Shown piece after piece: positions 14,980-22,230 of a stretch of DNA of 28,928 nt. The notes below the pieces were generated by a model. That model searched no databases, had not been told where the DNA came from, and saw nothing but the letters and a program-made list of their open reading frames with translations. The stretch comes from CAZIOH01 sp964540815. GTDB lineage: Bacteria; Myxococcota_A; Polyangia; Fen-1088. How positions within the stretch are numbered: the first letter of the stretch is position 1; each line of letters starts with the position of its first letter. The DNA lies in assembly GCA_964540815.1 (NCBI GenBank), contig CAZIOH010000087.1, positions 1 through 28,928 of the forward strand, in the 5' to 3' direction. The position numbers were made by a program, and so were the translations under genes.

Positions 14980-16017
14980 GTGGCAGGTTGGCGGGCCCGC
15001 GGACCCGGCGATCCAGGGCGCTCGCCTTCGCCTTCGCCTTCGCCTTGGGGGCCGCCGCTTCGGAGGTCGGTATCGCTCTTGTCCATGCTGGGCATCGCGC
15101 TCTTCTCCGGAGGCATCGCCCGGGCGGGCCAGTCGGCCCACTTCGACGATCCCAAGCTCGATCGGGTGTGGGGCGCGCAGCTCTGGGAGCTCACGCCCGC
15201 CCGGTCCGGCGGATCTCCTGCTCTCGGGCCCGCTCTCGGGCGCGTGGCTCCTCGCCCGGTTGCTCCAGCCACCTCGACCATCAAGCCGTCCTCGGCCGGG
15301 AACGGCTCGGGCCTCGCGGCCGCGCCACACGCGACCGTCGCCACCCGCACCCTGGCCCAGGTGTCTCCCGCGGCGCTGGCCACCGACGACGTGCATGGAG
15401 CCACTGCCTCCTTGAAGGTCGCCGCCGCACCGATCGTCCCGGAGAATTCGCCGACCGCCGCCGAGGCACCGCACGGAGGCCCGTGGCCGTACCGACCGCG
15501 CATGAAGCTCGCCTACCGGCGCTTCTCGCTCGGAGCCCTCGGCGCCTCTTCTTCCTCTTCTTCCTCTTCTTCTTCCTCCTCCGGATCCACGGCTTTGGCC
15601 GGCGCCGCCGAGTCCTTCGAGAGCCTTTCGCTCGACTTCTACCCGATCTCCGGCTACCTGCGCGCGGGCACGGCCACGCAGTTCGGCTGGCAAAGCGGTC
15701 AGTTCGATCGGAGCGGCGACTACTTCCTCGCGCAGTCGCTCACCTCGGGGATCCAGCTCCCCGGGCGCATCACCCCGTTCGCCGAGGGGCTGGCCGGTGC
15801 CGGATACATGCGCCGCGCCCAGGCCGGCGCGGCGTCCTTGCCGGGAGCCTACTTCCAGGTCGGGATCGAGGCCGGAGTCGAGCTCTACGTGGCGGGGCGG
15901 GCATACACCAGCATCGCGGTCGGCTACCTGCACACCGGGAACTTGCTCGTCGTGCAGCAGTCGCTCACCTCGGTCAAGCAGGACGCGTGGGCCCTGAAGG
16001 TGGGCGTCGGAATCTGA
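14980..16017 (+). CDS. Predicted secreted or outer-membrane protein of unknown function
   Basis: No family was recognised. The product (345 residues from GTG 14980, 355 from ATG 14950) has a hydrophobic, signal-like segment SVSLLSMLGIALFSGGIARA preceded by a long basic Pro/Ser-rich stretch, so a start nearer 15079-15085 is also possible. Residues after the signal are an Ala/Pro/Ser-rich linker, then a 12-serine run, then about 130 residues of short alternating beta-like segments ending WALKVGVGI. That C-terminal part looks like an outer-membrane beta-barrel (LDFYPISGYLRAG, YFQVGIEAGVELYVAGRAY, IAVGYLHTGNLL). GTG 14980 is preferred because GAAGAGGGAA precedes it at good spacing. It follows fliR by about 90 bases on the same strand. 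Confidence 0.6.
   Translation: MAGWRARGPGDPGRSPSPSPSPWGPPLRRSVSLLSMLGIALFSGGIARAGQSAHFDDPKLDRVWGAQLWELTPARSGGSPALGPALGRVAPRPVAPATSTIKPSSAGNGSGLAAAPHATVATRTLAQVSPAALATDDVHGATASLKVAAAPIVPENSPTAAEAPHGGPWPYRPRMKLAYRRFSLGALGASSSSSSSSSSSSGSTALAGAAESFESLSLDFYPISGYLRAGTATQFGWQSGQFDRSGDYFLAQSLTSGIQLPGRITPFAEGLAGAGYMRRAQAGAASLPGAYFQVGIEAGVELYVAGRAYTSIAVGYLHTGNLLVVQQSLTSVKQDAWALKVGVGI
15023..15046 (+). repeat. Hexanucleotide repeat CGCCTT x4
   Basis: Four perfect tandem copies of CGCCTT lie in the 5' part of the predicted outer-membrane gene and encode Ser-Pro repeats (SPSPSPSP). A change in unit number would keep the frame. Confidence 0.9.
15547..15582 (+). repeat. Pyrimidine tract encoding 12 serines
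   Basis: Thirty-six bases made only of TCT and TCC codons encode an uninterrupted run of 12 Ser. It separates the linker from the beta-rich C-terminal domain of the surrounding gene and could be prone to length change by replication slippage. Confidence 0.9.
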
Positions 16018-16145
16018 GGGCACGCGACGCGTCCAGATCCTGTCCTCGCCGACGGGGATAGGGATCCCGGCTCCGAGAACCTGTACCATGGTTGACGGTT
16101 AGCCGAGGCACGGGCAGTCTTGCCCCACCGACAGGGAGGTGCGTG

Positions 16146-18254
16146 ATGACGCGACAGGGTCTGGAAGCCGCAGTGGTCCGCGCAGTGGTCACCTTCGCGA
16201 GCCTCGGGCTCCTCGCTGGGTGTCAGGGCCGAAGCGATTCGTCGGCTGGCTCGGCCAGCGCGAGCTCCCCGCCCGCGGTCAGCGGAGGCGCCACACCAGC
16301 AGGGGGATCGGGCTCTGGTGCCACCGGCAACTCGGCGCCCCCGGGGCCCGGCACGGCGGCGACGAACCCGTCTCCGATCGAGGGGGTCACCTGCTTTGGC
16401 GATGACGTGGTCGGCTCCGCGCCTTCCGTGCCCAATCTGCCACCTGGCCTGCCGACCGATCCCTCCGCGTCGCTCGCGCTCGGTCCGACCACCACGCTGC
16501 CCACCCCGCCGCCGGCCATCAGCGGCGGCACCCTGCTGGTGCTTCCGGGGGATGCCACGGCCGTCGCATCCGATCCGGATCGCGATCAGATCTACATCGT
16601 GAATCTCGGTGCCGACCGGGTCACGACCACCATCGCGCTCCAGCCGGGCGACGAGCCGGGACGGGTCGCCCTGGATGGGGCCTCACACGTGGAGATCGCG
16701 CTGCGCGGCGGGGGGGCGCTCGTGACCCTCGATCCGGCGAGCGGCGTCATCCTTCAGCGGCGCGCGGTCTGCGCGGCGCCACGCGGCCTCGCCTACGACG
16801 CAAAGACGGATCTGATTCACGTGGCCTGCGCGGACGGCCAGCTGGTCAGCCTCCCGGCGGCCGGCGGCGCGCCGGTCCGCCGAGTCCAGCTCGACGACGA
16901 TCTGCGTGACGTGGTGGTCGATGGAGACCACCTCCTCGTCAGTCGCTTTCGCTCGGCCGAGATCCTCACGGTCGACTCGGCGGGCGCGCTCACCGCCCGC
17001 ACCCGGCTCGGAGGCTTCCGCTCGCCGCAGACCCGTGGGGGTCAACTCTTCACGCCGGCGGTGGCGTGGCGCATGGTCGGCATGCCGGGGGGCGGGGCCG
17101 CCATGATGCACCAGCGCGGCGTCGACGACCCGATCCAGCGCGGCCGAGCCGGGCACATCGTCCCGGGAAGCTACGGGAGAGGCACGTCCCCGACGAACTG
17201 CGACGGCATCGTACATGCCGCCGTCAGCCGCATGAAGGCGGATGGGACCATCTCCGCGGGACCGGCGCTGGCCGATGTCCCGTTGCCGGTGGACCTGGCC
17301 GTCTCGGCCGACGGACAGCAGATCGCCATGGTGTCGGCGGGGAACGACGGCACCACCGCCAGCGCCTTCGGGTCGAGGGTCACGGGCGCGCACGTCGGGG
17401 ACGTCGACTGGGTCACGGGGAACGGGAGCGCCACCTGCCTCCCCGATGCAGGCTCGACGAACTGCTGGCGCCAGGTGGCCGGCACGTATTCCTGCGGCCC
17501 GAGGCTGACCTTGGCCGGGCAGCTCATCGCCGTGGCCTTCCTGGCCACGGGCGAGATCGTCACCCAGTCCCGCGAGCCGGCCAACCTTTATGTCGGAGAC
17601 ATCACGATTCCCCTCGCGTCGGACAGCCGCGCCGATACGGGCCACAAGCTGTTTCATTTCAACGCCGGGGCCGGGCTGGCGTGCGCGTCGTGTCACCCCG
17701 AGGGCGGCGATGACGGGCGCTCCTGGAACTTCACGTGCACCGGCAGCCGCCGGACCCAATCCCTTCAGACCGGACTTCGCGGCACCGAGCCCTTTCACTG
17801 GGACGGGGACGAGAAGGACTTCACCCAGCTGTCGACCGACGTGCTCACCGGGCGCATGTCCGGGCCGCAGCTCATGCAGGATCAGGCGAGCGCGATCCTG
17901 TCGTGGCTCGATGCCCAGCCGCGGGTCAAGCGCCCGGTGCCGAGCGACGCGGCCGCCGTGCAGCGCGGGCAGGTCCTGTTCAACCGCTCGATCGCCGGTA
18001 CGTCCTGCGCGACCTGTCATTCCGGCCCGCACCTCACCAACAACCAGACCGTCGACGTCGGGACGGGGGGGCCACTGCAGGTGCCCTCGCTGGTCGGGCT
18101 CGCCAACCACCCTCCGTTCATGCACACAGGATGCGCGAAGACCCTGCTCGATCGCTTCACGCCGGCGTGCGGTGGAGGCGACTTGCACGGGGTGACCTCG
18201 GGGCTCGGGGCCTCGGAGGTGGCAGACCTCGTGAGCTACCTTCAGACCCTGTGA
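16146..18254 (+). CDS. Lipoprotein with beta-propeller and di-haem cytochrome c (peroxidase-like) module
   Basis: The 702-residue product starts with a lipoprotein signal ending LGLLAGC (C26). A Ser/Ala/Gly/Pro linker follows, then roughly residues 120-450 with propeller-type repeats (IYIVNLGADRVTTTIALQPG, GVILQRRAVCAAPRGLAYDA, PLPVDLAVSADGQQIAMVS). The C-terminal 200 residues hold two haem-attachment motifs, CASCH (513-517) and CATCH (621-625), in the layout of di-haem cytochrome c peroxidase/MauG-like proteins, with a late PSLVGLANHPPFMHTG. It should be membrane-anchored on the periplasmic or outer-surface side and may oxidise or reduce an external substrate. GGAGG precedes ATG 16146. A TTG at 16092 is less likely. 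It overlaps the next gene by four bases. Confidence 0.88.
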   Translation: MTRQGLEAAVVRAVVTFASLGLLAGCQGRSDSSAGSASASSPPAVSGGATPAGGSGSGATGNSAPPGPGTAATNPSPIEGVTCFGDDVVGSAPSVPNLPPGLPTDPSASLALGPTTTLPTPPPAISGGTLLVLPGDATAVASDPDRDQIYIVNLGADRVTTTIALQPGDEPGRVALDGASHVEIALRGGGALVTLDPASGVILQRRAVCAAPRGLAYDAKTDLIHVACADGQLVSLPAAGGAPVRRVQLDDDLRDVVVDGDHLLVSRFRSAEILTVDSAGALTARTRLGGFRSPQTRGGQLFTPAVAWRMVGMPGGGAAMMHQRGVDDPIQRGRAGHIVPGSYGRGTSPTNCDGIVHAAVSRMKADGTISAGPALADVPLPVDLAVSADGQQIAMVSAGNDGTTASAFGSRVTGAHVGDVDWVTGNGSATCLPDAGSTNCWRQVAGTYSCGPRLTLAGQLIAVAFLATGEIVTQSREPANLYVGDITIPLASDSRADTGHKLFHFNAGAGLACASCHPEGGDDGRSWNFTCTGSRRTQSLQTGLRGTEPFHWDGDEKDFTQLSTDVLTGRMSGPQLMQDQASAILSWLDAQPRVKRPVPSDAAAVQRGQVLFNRSIAGTSCATCHSGPHLTNNQTVDVGTGGPLQVPSLVGLANHPPFMHTGCAKTLLDRFTPACGGGDLHGVTSGLGASEVADLVSYLQTL

Positions 18255-19702
18255 ACCGAGCGCGCGCCACGGTCGTGCACCGGATCCCCGTCGGCGGTCG
18301 CCTGGGCGTCTGCGTTCGCATTCGCGCCTGCGTTCGATCTTCCGTCGGGGTGGTGTGCGCCGCCCTGGCGGCAGGCGGCTGCTCCCCGCAGAGCAGCACC
18401 GGCGAGGTGCGGAGCCCGATCGTCATGGACACCTTCGTCTCCGACCTGGCGGCGGCCATGTGTGGCTGGCAGTTCCGCTGCTGCGCGCTGCCCGAGATCG
18501 AAGGCGACGGCGCGAGCAATTACCTCACGGAGTCGGACTGCCGGACGGTGTTGACCCGGACCATCGCGGAGAAGCTGTCGGAGGCGCGCATCGGCCTCGA
18601 GACCAAGCACCTGTCGTTCGATTCGAGCGTCGCGGCGTCGTGCCTCCAGCAGTTCACGCAGGGCGCCTGCAACGCCATGCCCGACCTCCGGCCTGGGCTC
18701 CCGCCCTCACCGAACTCCCTCCTGGCGTGGGATCGCTATGCGAGTTGCCCCAATCCGTTCCTCGGCCAGTTGCCGACCGGATCGGAGTGTTTTCTGCGCA
18801 CGGAGTGTGCGACGGGCCAGAGTTGCACGAGCGGCGGGGATCCGGGGTGGACGCTGACGGAAGGGGGCCTGCGCGCGCCGTTCCAGCTCGGGGACAACGT
18901 GTCGGACGTGCGCGGCCATTGCCAGCCCGATGGTCAACCCGGCACGCCCTGTTCGAGCTCCGCGGAGTGCGCGCCCGAGCTCTACTGCCGAGTGGCCGAT
19001 TCGGTGTGCGCGCGTCCGGCTGGCGAGGGCGAGGCATGCCAGAGCTCGACGGACGCGTCCCAGAACCCGACCTTTCCCGTCGCCTGCGCCGACAGCCCCC
19101 GCGCCTTGGTGTGCGGGGGCGGCCACTGCCATCGCCTGCCGCAAGTCGGTGAGCCATGCCTGGAGGGTGCGAGCCAGCCCTGCGACCTGTCGACGGACCC
19201 CAGCATCGTCTGCGTGGGCGCCGGGTTGAACGGTGCCGGGGTCTGCCAGAAGCCCGGTCAGATGGGAGACGCGTGCGTCGTGGGCTCACAGACGAGCCCG
19301 AGTGCCGTTGCGCCCTGTGCCGGCTCGCTGGCTTGCATGGGCGACGCCACGGCCAGCCCGGCGGTTGGCCACTGCGCCCCCCCGATCGTCGCCGGGCAGA
19401 CGTGCTCCCTCGACCTGCGCTGCGCGGCTCCTGCCCTCTGTTACGTGATGCAGTCGATTGGCAAGGGCCTCTGCGTGCTTCCCGGCAAGATCCGCGACGG
19501 AGGTGCCTGTCAGTCCGATCTCGATTGCACCTCTCTCCTCTGCGGCATCGATTCGTCCGGTTCGGGCACCTGTATCCCGGGTGGCCAGCCACTCTGTGCC
19601 GGGCCCTACAACTACGTTGCCCAGGCGGCGAACGTGTCGGGGAGCGGGGCGGCCGGCTTTTCCGTGGGAGGAGGGGCTGTGACCGTGCACGTCATGCAGT
19701 GA
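18251..19702 (+). CDS. Cysteine-rich secreted lipoprotein
   Basis: The 483-residue product begins at a GTG overlapping the previous stop (GTGA). A basic N-region and hydrophobic stretch VGVVCAALAAGGC suggest lipoprotein processing at C44, although the lipobox is not ideal and a later start is possible. After C44 there are 36 cysteines, an even number, arranged in short units such as GTPCSSSAECAPELYC and GGACQSDLDCTSLLC, which recall the Dickkopf-like Cys-rich repeats common in myxobacterial secreted proteins. It is probably a disulfide-rich extracytoplasmic protein. No catalytic motif is visible. The tight coupling suggests it works with the di-haem lipoprotein. Confidence 0.82.
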   Translation: MNRARATVVHRIPVGGRLGVCVRIRACVRSSVGVVCAALAAGGCSPQSSTGEVRSPIVMDTFVSDLAAAMCGWQFRCCALPEIEGDGASNYLTESDCRTVLTRTIAEKLSEARIGLETKHLSFDSSVAASCLQQFTQGACNAMPDLRPGLPPSPNSLLAWDRYASCPNPFLGQLPTGSECFLRTECATGQSCTSGGDPGWTLTEGGLRAPFQLGDNVSDVRGHCQPDGQPGTPCSSSAECAPELYCRVADSVCARPAGEGEACQSSTDASQNPTFPVACADSPRALVCGGGHCHRLPQVGEPCLEGASQPCDLSTDPSIVCVGAGLNGAGVCQKPGQMGDACVVGSQTSPSAVAPCAGSLACMGDATASPAVGHCAPPIVAGQTCSLDLRCAAPALCYVMQSIGKGLCVLPGKIRDGGACQSDLDCTSLLCGIDSSGSGTCIPGGQPLCAGPYNYVAQAANVSGSGAAGFSVGGGAVTVHVMQ

Positions 19703-19771
19703 TCTCCAGGCGCCCGGGGCGCAGCTCATCCGGGCGACGAGCGATCGGATTGGGTTAGACTCCACGCTGCG

Positions 19772-20854
19772 ATGGCCGACTCCCAGACGGCGTCGGCCCG
19801 CACCGAGATGCCGACCGCGCGGCGCCTGCGCCGGGCGCGCGAATCCGGAGAGCTCGCGCCGAGCCCGGCGCTTGTCCAGGCCGCGGCCCTCGCAGCCGTG
19901 GTCCTCGTCGTCGACGGGGCAGCCGCCGCGGCGTGGCGGTCCCTGGCGGCGTTCATGCGGGACGCGCTCGCGGGGGCCCCCGATGCGATGGCCAGCGTCG
20001 CCGGGCGCGCGGCCCGGCTGGCGGCCCTGATGATCGGGGTGCCGCTCATGGCCGGGCTGCTCGCGGCGCTCGGGGTCGGCCTCGCCCAGACCCGTGGCCG
20101 AGCGCGACTCGCCGACGCCGTGCCCGATCTCGGGAGACTCTTCGCGCGCGCGGACGCCTCTTCCCGGCGCGCTTCCGCAGTGACCCGGGCGGTGGAGCCG
20201 CTCGGGCTCGCCGCGACCATGGCGCTGGCGGCCGGGCTCGGGCTGTGGCGGTGGTTGCCGGCGCTGGCGCGGCGCGGACCGGGCACACCCGGCCAGGTGC
20301 TGACGATGCTGGTGGTCGCCGCCGTCGACCTCGGGGGATGGTTGCTCCTCTCGGTCGCGGCGCTGGCCGTCGGGCAGGCCGCCTGGTGGCGGATGAGGCA
20401 GAGGACCCGGCTCATGATGACCCGGGACGAGGTGCGCCGCGAGCTGCGCGACCTCGAAGGAGATCCCGGCCTCAAGCGCGAGCGCCGTCGGCGCGCAAGC
20501 GCGGCCGCCATGGCCGCCACGACCGCGGCCCCCGACGACGCGGCCCCCGTGGGCTTCGTGGCTCGGGCCGTCGACTGCGTCGTGCTCGGCAGCTCCTCCG
20601 GCCGCGCCTTCTCGTCCGTCGCGCTCCGCTATCGCGCGCCCGCCGATGCGGCGCCGGTGGTGGTCGCGCGGGCCGAAGGGGATGGTGCCGCCAGGATGGC
20701 CGAGCAGGCTCTCGGATGGGGCGTGCCTTGCCGCGAGGATGCGGCGCTCGCTCGCGCCCTCCTCGCGGTGCCGCTCGGTGCGCCGATCTCGGCCGCGCTC
20801 CACGAGCCCGTCGCCCGCTTTCTCTCCGAGCTCGGAGTAAAGCCGCGCGCGTGA
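19772..20854 (+). CDS. flhB: FlhB/SctU family export switch protein lacking the NPTH motif
   Basis: The 360-residue protein has the FlhB N-terminal signature (ARTEMPTARRLRRARESGEL, residues 9-28), four membrane segments (about 35-55, 85-105, 141-160, 178-205), and the linker EVRRELRDLEGDPGLKRERR (220-239) with the conserved EGDP. The C-terminal domain keeps VALRYRAP, APVVVARAEGD, GVPCREDAALARAL and the final helix. FlhB/SctU normally self-cleaves between N and P of NPTH to switch substrate class. Here that place (residues 272-283) reads LGSSSGRAFSSV, with no NPTH and about four extra residues. Export-gate membership is clear; switching ability is doubtful. Confidence 0.9.
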   Translation: MADSQTASARTEMPTARRLRRARESGELAPSPALVQAAALAAVVLVVDGAAAAAWRSLAAFMRDALAGAPDAMASVAGRAARLAALMIGVPLMAGLLAALGVGLAQTRGRARLADAVPDLGRLFARADASSRRASAVTRAVEPLGLAATMALAAGLGLWRWLPALARRGPGTPGQVLTMLVVAAVDLGGWLLLSVAALAVGQAAWWRMRQRTRLMMTRDEVRRELRDLEGDPGLKRERRRRASAAAMAATTAAPDDAAPVGFVARAVDCVVLGSSSGRAFSSVALRYRAPADAAPVVVARAEGDGAARMAEQALGWGVPCREDAALARALLAVPLGAPISAALHEPVARFLSELGVKPRA

Positions 20855-20947
20855 CGTGCGCCGTGCGCGCGCGGAGCGCCGTGTGGGCGGAAAACCCTGC
20901 GTCTTTTCCGCCTTTTCAAATGCTCCGATTCCAGGCAAGGTTGGACC

Positions 20948-22030
20948 ATGCCCAACAAGCGAATTCACAACTTCGGCGCCGGTCCCGCCACACTGCCGGT
21001 TCCTGTCCTCGAAGAAGCCAGTCGTGGTGTCCTGGAGATCGCCGGTTCCGGCATGTCGGTGCTCGAGGTCAGCCACCGCAGCAAGGAGTACGAGGCGATT
21101 CACTTCGACGCGCGCGATCGCCTGTTGCGCGCGCTCGGTCTCGACGCGGCCGAGTACGCTGCCCTCTTCCTCGGGGGCGGGGCGAGCTTGCAGTTCGCGG
21201 CATTGCCCATGAACCTTCTCGGCGGCGGCACCGCCGACTACGTGAACACCGGTGAATGGTCCACCAAGGCCATCAAGGAAGCCAAGCGCTTCGGGACGGT
21301 CAACGTGGCGGCAAGCTCGGAGGACAAGAAGTTCTCGTACATCCCGAAGAGCCTGAAGCTGACCCCAGGCGCCAAGTACGTCCACATCACGACCAACAAC
21401 ACCATCGAGGGGACCGAGTACGGTTGGTTGCCCGAGACGGGTGGGGTGCCGCTGGTCGCCGACATGTCCTCGGACATCCTCGGGCGGGCGGTCGACTACG
21501 GGAAGTTCTCGCTGATCTACGCCGGCGCCCAGAAGAACCTCGGCCCGGCCGGGGTCACCGTGGTGGTGGCGCGTCGCAAGTGGCTGGAGTCCGCGACCGA
21601 CGACATCGCGGCGATCCTCTCGTACAAGACCCACCTCAAGGCCGACTCGCTGTACAACACGCCACCGGTGTTCGCGATCTACATGGTGGGGTTGGTGCTG
21701 AAGTGGGTCGAGGCGCAGGGGGGCGTGGCGGCCCTCGACAAGCGCAATCGCGAGCGCGCCGGCCGGATCTACGCTGCCCTCGACGCCTACCCGCAGGTGT
21801 ACGATCCGGCGGTCACGCAGAAGGAAGATCGCTCGTACATGAACGTCACCTTCCGGCTGCGTGACGCGAACGGGGAGAAGGAATTCCTCGCGGGCGCGCA
21901 GGCGGCGGGCCTGGATGGCCTGAAGGGCCACCGGGCCGTGGGTGGGTTCAGGGCGTCGATCTACAACGCGATGACCGCTGATGGCATCGATGCGCTGGTC
22001 GACTACATCGAGAAGTGGGCCCGCAAGTAG
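20948..22030 (+). CDS. serC: Phosphoserine aminotransferase
   Basis: The 360-residue PLP enzyme converts 3-phosphohydroxypyruvate and glutamate to phosphoserine in serine synthesis (also used in pyridoxine synthesis in some bacteria). It starts NKRIHNFGAGPATLPVPVLE, has GGGASLQFAALPMNLL and NTIEGTEYGWLPE, and carries the PLP lysine K196 in YAGAQKNLGPAGVTVVV. Length is normal. AAGG precedes ATG 20948. A strong terminator follows, so the gene closes a transcription unit. Confidence 0.98.
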   Translation: MPNKRIHNFGAGPATLPVPVLEEASRGVLEIAGSGMSVLEVSHRSKEYEAIHFDARDRLLRALGLDAAEYAALFLGGGASLQFAALPMNLLGGGTADYVNTGEWSTKAIKEAKRFGTVNVAASSEDKKFSYIPKSLKLTPGAKYVHITTNNTIEGTEYGWLPETGGVPLVADMSSDILGRAVDYGKFSLIYAGAQKNLGPAGVTVVVARRKWLESATDDIAAILSYKTHLKADSLYNTPPVFAIYMVGLVLKWVEAQGGVAALDKRNRERAGRIYAALDAYPQVYDPAVTQKEDRSYMNVTFRLRDANGEKEFLAGAQAAGLDGLKGHRAVGGFRASIYNAMTADGIDALVDYIEKWARK

Positions 22031-22055
22031 CGCACCTTTCGTCCCGTCGGGGTGA

Positions 22056-22089
22056 GAAACAAGCCCGCAGGAAACTGCGGGCTTGTTTC
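22056..22089 (+). terminator. Rho-independent-type terminator after serC
   Basis: GAAACAAGCCCGCAG (22056-22070) pairs perfectly with CTGCGGGCTTGTTTC (22075-22089) around a GAAA tetraloop, a 15-bp stem. The right arm ends in TTGTTTCGTTT, giving a U-rich tail. The left arm is A-rich at its base, so it could also work for transcripts from the opposite strand. Confidence 0.9.
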
Positions 22090-22130
22090 GTTTCGCGGAC
22101 GCCGAAGACAGCACTCGACACCCCTGCCAT

Positions 22131-22209
22131 CCGTTACACACTTTAGACCCAAACGTTACGCGCCGATTACAGCCACTCTTTTACGATGATGTGGTCGAAA
22201 CTTTAGATT
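22131..22209 (+). promoter_or_regulatory. Probable promoter/operator region before the WxDPFAE protein
   Basis: This AT-richer stretch contains two copies of ACTTTAGA (22140-22147 and 22200-22207) exactly 60 bases apart and two CGTTAC (22132-22137, 22154-22159). TAGATT at 22204-22209 could be a -10 element, but no good -35 is present at standard spacing. The regulatory role is inferred from position after a terminator and before a good ribosome-binding site. Confidence 0.35.
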
Positions 22210-22230
22210 ACCCAATGGGGAGGGTTACCT

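Noticed and set aside
14796..16061. Alternative plus-strand frame over the predicted outer-membrane gene, with an ALAFAFAFALGA stretch
   Set aside because: The hydrophobic look comes from the CGCCTT repeat read out of frame; the rest is Arg/Pro-rich and starts inside fliR.
16112..16125. Small GGGCA-GTCT-TGCCC hairpin upstream of the di-haem lipoprotein gene
   Set aside because: Only five pairs, with no U-tract or other signal; too common in this composition.
19286..22141. Minus-strand frame of about 950 codons opposite flhB and serC
   Set aside because: Antisense to clear serC and FlhB-family genes; no domain recognised and no sensible ribosome-binding site.
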